64,000 nt of DNA from the NCBI GenBank assembly GCA_965250275.1, contig OZ252297.1:124001-188000 (forward strand), written 5' to 3'. This DNA comes from G965250275 sp965250275 (GTDB lineage Bacteria > Pseudomonadota > Alphaproteobacteria > Rhodobacterales > Rhodobacteraceae). Numbering within the stretch: position 1 is the stretch's first letter; each line of letters starts with the position of its first letter. The position numbers and the translations under genes were made by a program. Positions 42,006-52,387 of the stretch are shown piece by piece. The notes beneath the pieces were generated by a model. It ran no database searches. It worked only from the letters and a program-made list of their open reading frames with translations, and had not been told where the DNA came from.

Positions 42006-43184
42006 CTAACGCCCATCCGCCGCCCGCAGGACGCGTAGCACTTCCATCGGTTTTGCAATCCCCTTGAGATCGAATTCGCCAAGAGACTCAACCGCCACTT
42101 TGCCTTCGATATCGATATGGGCGCGCTGGCTGATCAGGATCTGTTTGTCCTCAGCCACATCACACAAACGGGACGCCGTGTTTACCGCGCTCCCGATCGC
42201 GGTATAGTCCGATCGCCCACGGAATCCGATCAAACCCAGCGTCGCATACCCGCTTGCTATTCCAATCCCCAGGCCAATCGCATGACCCAGCCTTTGCCAG
42301 GGCGCGCGGATGTCCTCAAACGCCGCCCGGATGGCCAGAGCAAGCTCGACCGCGTTCAGGACCGGTTCGTCACACGGGATCGGATCATTGAAGAAAACCA
42401 TAACCCCGTCCCCGGAACGGTACCCGATGGTGCCCCCATGATCGGCAACAAGTTCGCCCACCCGGTCATGAAACTGCTGGAGAATCGCGATCACGTCTTC
42501 GGGCTCCACAGCCTCTGAAATCGCTGTGAAATTGCGAATGTCGCAAAACAGACAGGCGATGTATCGGCGGTGGGTGTCGAGCGAGGCCCCGCTGCCTTCG
42601 GCCACCACCAGTTCCGCAACTTGCGGGGCAAGGAACTGCTTGAGACGTCCAAGCCGGTCGATTTCGTCCGCCTGAACCTCGACCTTCTCGGTGAGAGTCT
42701 GATTGAGCCCGTCGATTTCAAGCGCTTGACTGCGCACGGTTCGGTTCAACGCGTCCAGCAGCAAGATCTGGTTCAGCAGCGCACCAATGACCAGAAGGAT
42801 GAAAGCAAGTGCCTCGACCCGCTCGTCATAGCCAAAGTAGAGCGTCACGATCAAAATCACAGCGGCGATGCCACCAATGGCAAGGGGCAGGTCGCTCCCG
42901 TGCCGGGTCCGGTCACGCCATAGAAACGCTACGGCCAGCAAGGCAAAACCCCACATCAACACCGCTTGGACATGTGGGTTGATCTCCATCCAGCTTACCC
43001 CGAGCACGTAGCTGGCCAGTATCCCGGCATAGCAGGTTGTCAGAGACGCCAAGGCCGCAAGCGCTGCACCAAGCCCGACAGGAAGTGCGAACTTGAACTC
43101 CTCAACATCGGACCCCAGTGCTTTGACAGCCACTTGGCCCGCAGGGTCGGCGACCGACCTGTTTGCTGCTTCTTGATCAGACAT
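42006..43184 (-). CDS. Class III adenylate/guanylate cyclase, membrane-bound
   Basis: 392 residues. N-terminal half has about six membrane helices (ALAALASLTTCYAGILASYV to LAFILLVIGALLNQILLL), a coiled linker, then the catalytic domain: FCDIRNFTAI with the first metal Asp, SGDGVMVFF with the second, and SAVNTASRLCD with the transition-state Asn and Arg. All catalytic residues seem present. Start at 43184 rather than 43241 because the longer frame lacks a ribosome site. It may supply cAMP to a Crp-like regulator, which cannot be shown. Confidence 0.9.
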   Translation of the reverse strand: MSDQEAANRSVADPAGQVAVKALGSDVEEFKFALPVGLGAALAALASLTTCYAGILASYVLGVSWMEINPHVQAVLMWGFALLAVAFLWRDRTRHGSDLPLAIGGIAAVILIVTLYFGYDERVEALAFILLVIGALLNQILLLDALNRTVRSQALEIDGLNQTLTEKVEVQADEIDRLGRLKQFLAPQVAELVVAEGSGASLDTHRRYIACLFCDIRNFTAISEAVEPEDVIAILQQFHDRVGELVADHGGTIGYRSGDGVMVFFNDPIPCDEPVLNAVELALAIRAAFEDIRAPWQRLGHAIGLGIGIASGYATLGLIGFRGRSDYTAIGSAVNTASRLCDVAEDKQILISQRAHIDIEGKVAVESLGEFDLKGIAKPMEVLRVLRAADGR

Positions 43185-43429
43185 GCGCTTGTTGCGATTT
43201 AGGTTGCCGGGCAGCTTAGTTCTGCAGTGCGAATGCGTCAAAGGAGATCAAAAGGTCTGAAACGGCCATCTATTCCGTTCAGGAGATGCGCAGTTAACTC
43301 CGCAAAGAGTGAACCCAACGTGATCTCACTTGATCCGCTGCCCGCTCCGCATGTTAATAGATCCTGGGCCGCCACTGCGAACAACGCGGATACCGGTGCA
43401 AAGAGTGACGATTGCTGAGGGGGCACTGG

Positions 43430-44377
43430 ATGAGACCGGCAAAACACTGCATTGGACCCCTGATCGCTCTTGCGTTCGCGACCTGTGGTAGCGCGCAGTC
43501 TGTCAGCACCGACATCACCAACGCCATTTTGTCCGAACGATCCGGAGATTGCGCGGACTACGCCGGAACCTACACCGCGATGGTGGAGGACATCACTCGG
43601 CAACAGGAATTTTCGGCAAGCGTCGTGATTTCGTTCAACGATCAGACGTGCACGATCGAAACCAACGGCATCCCCAATCATGATTTCAACGGGCCGACGG
43701 CAAGCTTTGCCAATGATGTCAAAGAACTTACCGGAACGTTCCGAATTCCGCGCAACCCTTCGAAATCCGGCTCGCCAGAGCCGCTATCGCAGAGCAGTTT
43801 CGACGCAATACTGCTGAATGGAACTCCTGTCGATTTGCTGTCGGCAGGGTGTTACCGACCAGAGGGGCCACGGGCAGACGCGAATGGAAACGTGTTGGCC
43901 GGTTGCCGTGACACGGACCCATGGCTACTGGATCCGCCATCTTACGATGATCATTTCGGCGTCGACCTGCACAATGCACATGCTCAGCCCGACGGGCGCT
44001 ATCATTACCATGCGAATCCAAATGCGCTGTTTCTGGATCGCAATCTTGAGATGCCATCGCCCGTGATCGGATTTGCTGCGGATGGATTCCCTGTGTTCGG
44101 GACTATCTTCAAAGATGCAGAGGGCGTGATCCGCCCGGCACGATCCGGCTACGCGCTCAAGACCACACCGAGGCCCGCACCCCCTGAAGGTCCCGGCGGC
44201 ATGCCCGATGGCACTTACCTGGAGGACTATGTCTATACAGGCGAGGGCGATCTGGATGAATGCAACGGCATGACCGTGGACGGGCAATACGGGTACTACG
44301 TGACCACGTCATACCCCTGGATCCTGAAATGCCTCGTTGGTACGCCTGATCCATCCTTTGGCAAGAGACGAAACTGA
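43430..44377 (+). CDS. YHYH-domain secreted protein
   Basis: 315 residues with a signal peptide (MRPAKHCIGPLIALAFATCG). The diagnostic metal-like motif DGRYHYHANPN is at about residue 186, followed by SPVIGFAADGFPVFG, as in YHYH-domain proteins. Several Cys (GDCADY, DQTCTI, AGCYRPEG, AGCRD, LDECNG, KCLVG) suggest disulfides. Function of the family is unknown. GAGGGGG precedes the ATG at 43430; alone on the plus strand. Confidence 0.85.
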   Translation: MRPAKHCIGPLIALAFATCGSAQSVSTDITNAILSERSGDCADYAGTYTAMVEDITRQQEFSASVVISFNDQTCTIETNGIPNHDFNGPTASFANDVKELTGTFRIPRNPSKSGSPEPLSQSSFDAILLNGTPVDLLSAGCYRPEGPRADANGNVLAGCRDTDPWLLDPPSYDDHFGVDLHNAHAQPDGRYHYHANPNALFLDRNLEMPSPVIGFAADGFPVFGTIFKDAEGVIRPARSGYALKTTPRPAPPEGPGGMPDGTYLEDYVYTGEGDLDECNGMTVDGQYGYYVTTSYPWILKCLVGTPDPSFGKRRN

Positions 44378-44669
44378 CGCTCTAAGGTCATTCGTGGGAA
44401 GGCCGGGTTGACGTGCACGTAACCTTTTCATCGCCGACCACCCGACCAAAACCCGAAGGCGCGAAGATCATTGGAAGATCCCAATTCCACCCATTTTGCG
44501 GCCTTTGCAGCACTTCGTCATTAACAGATCATCCCCAAATCTGTCGCTGCCACGTTTCTTCTTAATGTGTGTTCTTTCTTGATTGGTGGGCGTTGACAGG
44601 TCACGCTTGAAAGAAATCGTCCAGTTCATCTGCCAAAGACGCAACTGGAACGACGACCTGGGGGGACTG

Positions 44670-47600
44670 ATGACCGACACAGTGCAAAATGGCAGAGCGT
44701 TGCCGATGTTCAATGACGCACGTGGCGAAGCGGCGACGTTGCAACAGCAGCCACCCTTCAAGTTTCGCGATGTCACGATGGCGTTGTTCCCGGTACCCGC
44801 GTCGCTGGAACGGCTACAATCCTTCTGTGACGCTCAGCTCAACGTGGCGCCCGACCTAGTCCAGTTCCAGCCTGCCATGCCCTACGTCCTTCTCATGGTG
44901 CTGGACTACGGCAAGATGTCCGCAAAGGCCGCCAATATGGGGTGGATCTCGCAATACGAGGTCGCCTTTGCCATCCCAATGCGCTGGAGCTTTATGCAAG
45001 ACGGCAAGTTGCGATTCTTTGACTGGGCCACGGTCTGTCCGTTCATATTTGTCGACAACGAGCTGTCTATGTTGACCGGCAGGCAGGTCTACGGATGGCC
45101 AAAACTGCTGGTCGATCTAGACCCTGCGATCGGGGAATGGGTGAACGATCCACATGGCGTGCGCGAAATGCTCTGCGTCAGTTCGCGGGTCATTGGCAAG
45201 GCCTACAGTGGGGAAAGAGCGACGGGCAAGCCACTCCTGTCGGTGCATCACGAGGGGCCGCCTCGTCTGGCCGATTTCCCCACAAATCTGACCAACCTGT
45301 TCGACCCTGTGCGGTCAGCGCCCGAAACCCTCGGCGGGTTGATGAGCGGCGCGTTAGATTTCACACGTGCGCTTGGCGCCATTGGGATGGGTGGCATGTC
45401 CGGCACCGCGAAGTTTCCGGATCTGCGGGACCCGAATACGTATCGGAAACTTATGAAGCGCCAGACCTGGGATCTTGCAAGAGACCGCGCCGCCTGGGCA
45501 CCCGGTTTGCGGGACCTGGCCTGGTCGATGCTGCCACGAATGGGCGGTAACACGATCAACCTCAAACAATTCAGGGACTCCGCCTCTCCGTCCGAAGCCT
45601 GTTACCAGGCGCTCACAAACTCCGCGATGAAGGCGCAGACGGTCTACCGTGGCGGCCTGCTGGGGCAGCAAAACGTTCTGCTCGGCCAGATCGATGGTGG
45701 ATATCGCATCGACATTCATGGCCATGGCAGCCAGCCGATTGTGGAATCGCTGGGACTCAAGGGCACGTCGATGCGGTTGGAAGAAGGCGTCCCGGTGATC
45801 AGTCTGAAGCCGCAGTTTCCGATGTGGTTCCGGATGGATATGGACTACGGCAAGGGCGAAGTGGTCGCGTGGCGCGCGCGCACGTCGGCGTGGCGGCTTG
45901 GCTCGGAAATGAAGGAACGACTGGAAGCGGAAAACAAATCCGCGCCGGTAGCAGAGGCTGCGGAGCCTCTTCCGGCACCCGCCTATGTCACAGCGCGCGG
46001 CCCCGCACTGCAGGCTGTGCCTGGTCCGTTCTCCATTCCCAACGCAACGGTGCGGGTCATGCCTCTGCTGGCCAAGCGGGAGAGTCTGTCCGCATTTGTC
46101 AGCGAGTATCTGGACGTGGATCAGGAACTGCGATTCCGTCCTTGGGGACAGCACGTCTATGCGGTCGCCTACAATTACACGGACAAGCTGTCGAAGGTGA
46201 ACGACGTGGGCCTTCTCTCGAGCCGAGAGGTCACGTTTCTCGTCCCGACACGGTGTTACGACTGGTACGACGACAGTGATTATGACCTGAGCACGCCCGA
46301 AGGGCGAGACCAACGTGACCGGGAGAAACTGCGCTGCGCAGGTGTTGTAAGAGCGTTCTCATATGTCGATGACACAACGGTCGCGATAACCGGCAACGAA
46401 GTGGCTGGCGTTCCGACCTTGCGCGCCAACATTGATAGCCCACCACAGACATGGATGGAAAACAGCGGACCGGAAGACACCGGCAAAGACGGCTTGCTAC
46501 GGGTTTCCTCGCTCGTGTTGCCTGCCTTGAATGTGGGAGCGGAGACGCTGGATCGGAGTCTCCTGACTGTTCATCGAAAGGAGCCCCGTGAACCGGAAGA
46601 TACGAACGGCTGGCGCCATATCGTCGGGCAATGGGCCCCGAGCCTGATTGACGATCTCGACGCTAAGTATGGACAACGCGGATCTCGCTACGAACAGATG
46701 TCGGAAAGCGACTCTTTCAGACGTGTGCGGTCTCTGGCGCTGGAACTGATGGCGGGCAAACTGCCCCTCAACACGTTCTCGCTCAAACAGTTCCGGGACT
46801 CATGGCATACCGATCGGGCTTGCTATCAAGGCATTGTCCGGGGATCGACGCGCATCGACCGGCTTTATGAGTTACACGAGATCGAAAAGCCTCTGCACCT
46901 TTCGATCGCACAGTTCCCCACCCAGCCCATTGCCAAAACGCTCGGACTGATCCCGAAATCCGAAGAGGTCACGCCAAGCGGGATCGTTCAGACCTTCGAA
47001 ACCGTCCGGCCGTTCTGGTTCCGAGCCGACCTGACAGAAGATGTCGGGCGCACGCTCTATGAGCGCGCTGGTCAAAAAGGGTGGACCAAGGTCGAAGACC
47101 CCGAAGACCCTGCTGGGTCTGATAAAAACTGGCGCGCCACTCCGCGCATTCTGATGTCCTCTTACAGCAGCCTGAACCATCTGGATCGCGTTCATGTCGC
47201 AGAGCTGAGCACTTGGCTGGAGGCAAAGATGCACGAGGCCGAACCCACGAGCCATCAGGAACTCGCGGCTGATCTGGGGTATGTCTGGCCTGCGACGATT
47301 ATGGATAGCATTCTGAGCCGGCAATGGGCGCGACCCAAGAATGACCGCCAAGAGTATCACAAGGCGGACTTTTGCGTGCCGCGCTCAACCTTTGGTCCGG
47401 CCATTGCGGGTGTGGTTTTCCCGAAAACACTTTGTCAACGCGAGTTCTGGCCCGTCTCGGAAGACTACGCAAAGATCCTTGATGACGATCTTACTGGCCG
47501 GGCGTGGCGGCTCTGGAGTGAGTTGCGCACTCGCCTTTCCAGTGTCGCACCCGCCATTGAAAACTTAAAGAATGACACGCAGATGGCAGCGCTTGGTGTT

Positions 47601-47900
47601 CTTAGACCCTACATGTTGGAACTGCGCGACGAGGCCAGCCCGGACGACTGGTCAGCGCAAGACTGGGCCGCGATTGCGGAGGCCCTGGACGATGTCGTCG
47701 CCAATGGCCACTACAAACCCGGTTTTGATTGGCCGAGTGTGCTGCGCCCGCTAGCACAATGCGCCCGCGACGCGCGCAAAATGAGAACTGTGCGAGAGAC
47801 GCTGAAGGACGGTCGTATCAATCCGGATGCCGAACCCGGCGAGGTTGGATCAACGCTCCGGCAAAAGCTGGCCCGGCTGGCGGACCTGAACGATTTGTAG
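44670..47900 (+). CDS. Giant protein with two acetoacetate-decarboxylase-like halves
   Basis: 1076 residues; start at 44670 after CTGGGGGGACTG. The N-terminal half (about 30-420) carries the ADC-fold pattern: PAMPYVLLMVLDYG, ISQYEVAFAIPMRW, VDNELSMLTGRQVYGWPK with Lys145 where ADC has its Schiff-base lysine. The second half (about 455-890) repeats it: HVYAVAYNYTD, SSREVTFLVPTR, AITGNEVAGVPTLRANIDS, with Thr583 in place of the lysine. Both halves contain an N-T-(I/F)-x-L-K-Q-F-R-D-S element before A-C-Y-Q. The last ~180 residues are helical and unassigned. Suggests an internal duplication in which only the first half can be catalytic. No neighbour helps; substrate unknown. Confidence 0.75.
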   Translation: MTDTVQNGRALPMFNDARGEAATLQQQPPFKFRDVTMALFPVPASLERLQSFCDAQLNVAPDLVQFQPAMPYVLLMVLDYGKMSAKAANMGWISQYEVAFAIPMRWSFMQDGKLRFFDWATVCPFIFVDNELSMLTGRQVYGWPKLLVDLDPAIGEWVNDPHGVREMLCVSSRVIGKAYSGERATGKPLLSVHHEGPPRLADFPTNLTNLFDPVRSAPETLGGLMSGALDFTRALGAIGMGGMSGTAKFPDLRDPNTYRKLMKRQTWDLARDRAAWAPGLRDLAWSMLPRMGGNTINLKQFRDSASPSEACYQALTNSAMKAQTVYRGGLLGQQNVLLGQIDGGYRIDIHGHGSQPIVESLGLKGTSMRLEEGVPVISLKPQFPMWFRMDMDYGKGEVVAWRARTSAWRLGSEMKERLEAENKSAPVAEAAEPLPAPAYVTARGPALQAVPGPFSIPNATVRVMPLLAKRESLSAFVSEYLDVDQELRFRPWGQHVYAVAYNYTDKLSKVNDVGLLSSREVTFLVPTRCYDWYDDSDYDLSTPEGRDQRDREKLRCAGVVRAFSYVDDTTVAITGNEVAGVPTLRANIDSPPQTWMENSGPEDTGKDGLLRVSSLVLPALNVGAETLDRSLLTVHRKEPREPEDTNGWRHIVGQWAPSLIDDLDAKYGQRGSRYEQMSESDSFRRVRSLALELMAGKLPLNTFSLKQFRDSWHTDRACYQGIVRGSTRIDRLYELHEIEKPLHLSIAQFPTQPIAKTLGLIPKSEEVTPSGIVQTFETVRPFWFRADLTEDVGRTLYERAGQKGWTKVEDPEDPAGSDKNWRATPRILMSSYSSLNHLDRVHVAELSTWLEAKMHEAEPTSHQELAADLGYVWPATIMDSILSRQWARPKNDRQEYHKADFCVPRSTFGPAIAGVVFPKTLCQREFWPVSEDYAKILDDDLTGRAWRLWSELRTRLSSVAPAIENLKNDTQMAALGVLRPYMLELRDEASPDDWSAQDWAAIAEALDDVVANGHYKPGFDWPSVLRPLAQCARDARKMRTVRETLKDGRINPDAEPGEVGSTLRQKLARLADLNDL

Positions 47901-47973
47901 ATGGGACAACATGGCCTCTGAGCAGTGTTTTGGTCCCTGACACCAATACGTGGGGGATCGTTTGCCCGCCCGA

Positions 47974-48789
47974 TCACACGCTTGCGTCAAACAAGGCAGA
48001 CCGAGCGTCACTTGCCCAGATTGTCAAACCAGGAATCGACATCACTGACCTATAGCCGATGCTTTCCAAGAAACCCCTGCAACTATCATTGTTGTCTTCA
48101 ATCATGATGACGGGATCGTGTTTCTTGATCGATGCCACCGCCCCTTTCAGCGCTTGCAGTTCAAAGCCTTCGACATCCAGCTGAATGATCGAAAGATCCT
48201 GGATGTCCAAGCTGTCTATCGTACACAGATTGGTCTGCTGTCCGGAATCCGAGATTTGAGAAGAACCCCCGTTGTGAGATGCTGCGTCCGCACCTGTATC
48301 GACATGAGAAACAGAGACCCGATCCCCAAGCCCCGCGTTGTAGATCATGACATTGTCGAGCCGGTTGGAGTCTACAGTCAGCTTCGCCAGCACGAAGTTC
48401 TCTAGCACCGGTTCAAATGCAAAAATGGTACCTGAGCAGGCCTTGGAAAAAGAAGGCAGCATATCGCCAAAAAAAGTGCCGGCGTGCACCATGCTTCCGC
48501 CCATATCTTTCAAGAGCCGCGCAACCAAATCATGCGTTTGCGGCTCAAACAATCGCCCGTCCAGAATGGCGCTGCACGCGGGGCGATGCGCAGCATATTT
48601 GGGTACAAAGTAGTTGCTGCCTCCAAAGGAGACGCGGCTGAAGTCGATCTTGTAGCTGTCCTGAGACGCAAAAACATCCGACGCTGCGGAGGCATGCTCA
48701 GTTGTTATGCGCCGCGGTTTCACCGCCCGACGCGCCGCGGTCCAGACAATGGGCGGTACAAAGGGCTTGAGTGTGGCCTTGATGCTCAA
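47974..48789 (-). CDS. FkbM-family methyltransferase
   Basis: 271 residues. SAM-dependent fold: GGSMVHAGTFFGDMLPSFSK for the first motif, GTIFAFEPVLENFVLAK for the second, and the FkbM region IDSLDIQDLSIIQLDVEGFE. FkbM-type enzymes O-methylate sugars or polyketides. Convergent with the ADC-like gene and 780 bp from the outer-membrane gene. Probably surface-glycan modification, judged only by the sugar transferase 2 kb away. Confidence 0.85.
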   Translation of the reverse strand: MSIKATLKPFVPPIVWTAARRAVKPRRITTEHASAASDVFASQDSYKIDFSRVSFGGSNYFVPKYAAHRPACSAILDGRLFEPQTHDLVARLLKDMGGSMVHAGTFFGDMLPSFSKACSGTIFAFEPVLENFVLAKLTVDSNRLDNVMIYNAGLGDRVSVSHVDTGADAASHNGGSSQISDSGQQTNLCTIDSLDIQDLSIIQLDVEGFELQALKGAVASIKKHDPVIMIEDNNDSCRGFLESIGYRSVMSIPGLTIWASDARSALFDASV

Positions 48790-49355
48790 TGGGCGTTCCT
48801 TCTTGCTTTCGCGTGATGGGCGAGTCGGTTGTGGTGGCTGGTTGCTTAGGTTGAAGGACAGAATTGCATGTTACCGATCAATTCATCTGCGTCCAGCGAG
48901 AACACTTACAATCATTTGAAGTTTTCGACTGCGCGGCCAGATACTTGCGTTTGTCGACCAAGTGGAAAACTCACGCCGCAAATTTGGGCGCAACCTGACA
49001 CGCGAGGCCTGAATTGCAACCTTCAGGTGTTGGCTCATTTGGCCGAACCCATTGGGACTGGCAAGAGCAGCTTGGCCAGCCTCTCATCGGACATAGTACG
49101 TTCTTCGCAAGAGAGGTTTTGAGCCTCGACCAAACATTGGTCAGAGAACCAAGCGATGGAATCGTTGTTAACCTTACGCTAAGGTTGGAAAAACCGGGCT
49201 TCCAGCGATGTTGGGCGCCATGACCCGACTTGAACCAGAAACCTGCATGACGATTGAAATTAGAGAAGACGCAGGCCCATCGGCGTATTTGCCGAGATCC
49301 CGTTTTGGATCGCCAAGGAACTAAACGAACTCTGAATGATTTGGGAGCAAGACCG
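48790..49355. other. Gene-free stretch between FkbM and outer-membrane genes
   Basis: 566 bp that hold divergent promoters at most. No convincing gene, RNA or repeat. Confidence 0.5.
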
Positions 49356-50105
49356 ATGACCTTCATTTCCACTGTAAAACGATCCGCTTCCGCGGTGGCC
49401 ATCGCATCCGCGCTTTCGATTTCAGGAATGGCGCCTGCGTCCGCCCAGTCAAACTGGGATTTCACCGGCCTCGTCTATCTTTGGGGCGCCACGATTGGCG
49501 GGACAACGACCACAGGCCAAGACATGAGCATGAGTTTCAGCGACATTCTTGACCGTCTCGACTTTGGGGTCATGGGATCGCTGGAAGCCAACACCGGACC
49601 ATGGTCGCTCTTCGCTGATGCAATTTACCTGAAGCTGTCTGATGGTCAGAACGCCGTGGTTGGACCGGGTATTCCCGCCTCTGCCGATGCCTCGGTCAAG
49701 GGGTTCGTCTTCACCAGCGGCGCCGGCTACGACATCATGCGTGACGCACAGTCCCGGCTCAACGGGTTTTGGGGTGTGCGCTATCTTGGCATGGACGTAA
49801 CGGCGAATATCGCCGTCGGCAACGGATCGCAGCGCCTCACGTCTGACCTCAAGAACTGGGATGCGATTATCGGTCTGCGCGGGTCGCAACGGCTGTCTGA
49901 CCGCTGGGGTCTGGCTTACTACGCCGATGTTGGGACAGGTGAAAGCGAACTGACATGGCAACTGGCGCTGACCTTTGACTACCGAATCAACAATTGGGAC
50001 CTGAGCTTCGGGTATCGGCACATGGATTGGGAGATCGACAATTCGCCGGTTGTTTCTGATCTTTCATTTTCTGGCCCCTTCATTGGGGCGAAGTTCCGGT
50101 TCTGA
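49356..50105 (+). CDS. Outer-membrane beta-barrel protein
   Basis: 249 residues with a signal peptide (FISTVKRSASAVAIASALSI, ending MAPASAQS) and alternating barrel strands from NWDFTGLVYLWGATIGG to the terminal Phe (FIGAKFRF). GFWGVRYLGMDVTANI and WGLAYYADVGTGESELTW recall small OmpA-/porin-like barrels of Rhodobacterales. No peptidoglycan-binding domain. Start at 49356 after TTGGGAGCAAGACCG. Function unknown. Confidence 0.85.
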   Translation: MTFISTVKRSASAVAIASALSISGMAPASAQSNWDFTGLVYLWGATIGGTTTTGQDMSMSFSDILDRLDFGVMGSLEANTGPWSLFADAIYLKLSDGQNAVVGPGIPASADASVKGFVFTSGAGYDIMRDAQSRLNGFWGVRYLGMDVTANIAVGNGSQRLTSDLKNWDAIIGLRGSQRLSDRWGLAYYADVGTGESELTWQLALTFDYRINNWDLSFGYRHMDWEIDNSPVVSDLSFSGPFIGAKFRF

Positions 50106-50569
50106 TCCGGCGTCTGCGAGCATTTTGTCCTTGTCGTCTGAAATCGCGGGCTGACGCAGCTTTAAGACACTGAAAATTGCAACCAGCTGCCGGTTCATTT
50201 CATTGCGATCCGCGCGGCTCCTGGTGTCTTTGAAATTTGGAGGATTCGCGCCTTTTGACTGATCCGTTCCATTGCAAATGACACCCCCAACAAAAGGTGA
50301 TTATGTTCCAAGGCGGGGCAACCCGTTCACCTTGAACGCGAAAATCGATTCTGGGGCACATCGAGGTGATGGCGCGGCTGACTGACTAACAAAGCAGCGA
50401 ATCCTGGCGGACACGCGCCCGCATTAATCGAAAATAAATATTTCATTTGATGGTTATCTGATTCCGGGTTACTTGGCCTTTGGGAGGGTTGGGTCTTGCC
50501 CGCAAGTTTTTGATGCAGATCCAAACGCTGTGAGTGTGCTGGTAGAGAGTATACATCTAGGAGTTGATC
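50106..50569. other. Intergenic region upstream of the sugar transferase
   Basis: 464 bp, AT-rich near 50420-50450 (AATCGAAAATAAATATTTC), which may hold the sugar transferase promoter. No gene or symmetrical element recognised. Confidence 0.45.
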
Positions 50570-51250
50570 TTGCGTAACGTCGCAAATGGTTATCTGGATC
50601 GTATGGATGACGCGGACGTTGCCGATGTGGCAACCGACCGGCTCTACAGCCGTTTCGGCAAGCGCGCGTTTGACGTTCTGCTGGCTTTGGCGCTCTTACC
50701 CTTCCTGACCCCGATCATTGCCGTTTTGTGGCTCATCGTGCGCTTTGAGGGTGCGCCTGGGTTCTTTGGACACCCCAGAATTGGTCAAAACGGGCGAGTC
50801 TTCCGGTGCTGGAAGGTGCGCACGATGACCGTGGGCGCTGAAGCGAAACTGGCGGACTATCTCTCCAGGAACCCGGAAGCTGCACGCGAATGGGCACTCA
50901 ACCAAAAGCTGAGTGACGACCCTCGGATCACAAAGCTTGGACGCTTCCTGAGGAAGTCCAGCCTTGATGAGCTGCCGCAGATCTGGAACGTTCTGAAGGG
51001 CGAAATGAGCTTTGTCGGCCCACGCCCGGTCGTACCGGACGAACTCGAACGATATGGCAATCAACGCGAGACCTACCTGTCGCTCAAGCCGGGCATCACC
51101 GGATTCTGGCAGACGCTCGGCCGCAACAGCCTCAGCTATGGCGAGCGCGTCAAACTCGATACCGCTTACGTTTCCCAGATCAGTCTGAGCACTGACATTC
51201 GGCTGATTCTGAAAACCGCAGCACTGATTGTGATCGGGAACGGCAAGTAG
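50570..51250 (+). CDS. Undecaprenyl-phosphate sugar phosphotransferase (bacterial sugar transferase)
   Basis: 226 residues; one N-terminal membrane helix (FDVLLALALLPFLTPIIAVL) and the catalytic sugar-transferase domain: FFGHPRIGQNGRVFRCWKVR, KLGRFLRKSSLDELPQIWNV, SFVGPRPVVPDE, LSLKPGITGFWQ. The enzyme starts exopolysaccharide or O-antigen building on a lipid carrier. TTG start 50570 chosen because AGGAG is 6 bases upstream (TTG 50564 would touch it). A lone initiating transferase, without polymer genes nearby. Confidence 0.9.
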   Translation: MRNVANGYLDRMDDADVADVATDRLYSRFGKRAFDVLLALALLPFLTPIIAVLWLIVRFEGAPGFFGHPRIGQNGRVFRCWKVRTMTVGAEAKLADYLSRNPEAAREWALNQKLSDDPRITKLGRFLRKSSLDELPQIWNVLKGEMSFVGPRPVVPDELERYGNQRETYLSLKPGITGFWQTLGRNSLSYGERVKLDTAYVSQISLSTDIRLILKTAALIVIGNGK

Positions 51251-51496
51251 AAGCGCACGCGCGAGGCCAAATCTGGCCACCCTTAAAAACTTTTGACCTG
51301 ACATTCGAGTTTCCCCACCGCCTCACATGGTTTGCTCATCGTGCTCGCCCGGTCGATGGGCATTTGCCCCTTCAGATGTGGTGCGGCCACGGGTGGCGCG
51401 TTGCGGCAAGGGATTGAACAGATCCCGTGCTTGGGGCACTTCTGAGCAACAGTTCCATGCCCGCCGCTCTCGGACCGGCACCAGAAGGAGATACAG

Positions 51497-52375
51497 ATGC
51501 GCCCAGTTACTCTTGCTGCAACCCAGATGGCATGCTCCTGGGACATAGATCAGAACATTGCGACCGCCGAAGCTCTGGTCAGACAAGCAACAGATGCTGG
51601 CGCGCAGATGATTTTGCTGCAGGAACTGTTTGAAACCCCCTATTTCTGTCTCGAACAGGACTACGGACACCTGTCCCTTGCCAAACCAATGCAGGACAGC
51701 CGCGTGATCTCTCACTTTCGCACCTTGGCCAAAGAACTCGGCGTGGTCCTTCCGGTGTCGTACTACGAAGAAGCCGGACTGGCCCGATTCAACGCGGTCG
51801 AGGTCTTTGACGCCGACGGATCACACGTCGGCAAGTATCGCAAGACCCACATTCCCCAGTTTCCGGGTTACGAAGAGAAGTTCTACTTTTCGCCCGGGGA
51901 CACGGGCTTTCAGGTTGTCGAGACCAGGTTTGGGCGCTTGGGCTGCGGCATCTGCTGGGATCAGTGGTTTCCGGAAACCGCGCGTGCGTTCGCCCTGCGA
52001 GGTGCCGAAGTACTGATGTATCCGACCGCAATCGGTTCGGAACCGGCGCAACCTGACATCGACAGTGCCGGGCATTGGCGGCGAACCATGCAAGGTCATG
52101 CGGCAGCAAACGTGATGCCTCTGGTCGCATCCAATCGCATCGGTGATGAAGAAATGGGGTCCACATCGATGACCTTCTACGGCACCTCGTTCATCGCCGG
52201 GTACACCGGTGAAATCCTGGCAGATGCGGATCGGACGTCGCAGACTGTCATCACTGCGACAGTCGATTTCGATGAAGCGGCTCGATACCGTGCAAACTGG
52301 GGGGTCTTCCGTGACCGCCGCCCGGAGGCCTATGGCGCTGTCGGGACATTGGATGGGCAGACCGCGCTCCTCTAA
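51497..52375 (+). CDS. aguB: N-carbamoylputrescine amidase
   Basis: 292-residue nitrilase-family enzyme that hydrolyses N-carbamoylputrescine to putrescine, CO2 and ammonia. The Glu-Lys-Cys triad is seen in MILLQELFETPYFC, GKYRKTHIPQFPGY and GCGICWDQWFPETAR, and these segments match the AguB branch closely. AAGGAGATACAG precedes the ATG. The usual partner agmatine deiminase is not adjacent. Faces the fcs gene convergently with 12 bp between. Confidence 0.92.
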   Translation: MRPVTLAATQMACSWDIDQNIATAEALVRQATDAGAQMILLQELFETPYFCLEQDYGHLSLAKPMQDSRVISHFRTLAKELGVVLPVSYYEEAGLARFNAVEVFDADGSHVGKYRKTHIPQFPGYEEKFYFSPGDTGFQVVETRFGRLGCGICWDQWFPETARAFALRGAEVLMYPTAIGSEPAQPDIDSAGHWRRTMQGHAAANVMPLVASNRIGDEEMGSTSMTFYGTSFIAGYTGEILADADRTSQTVITATVDFDEAARYRANWGVFRDRRPEAYGAVGTLDGQTALL

Positions 52376-52387
52376 CCTCCACCGACC

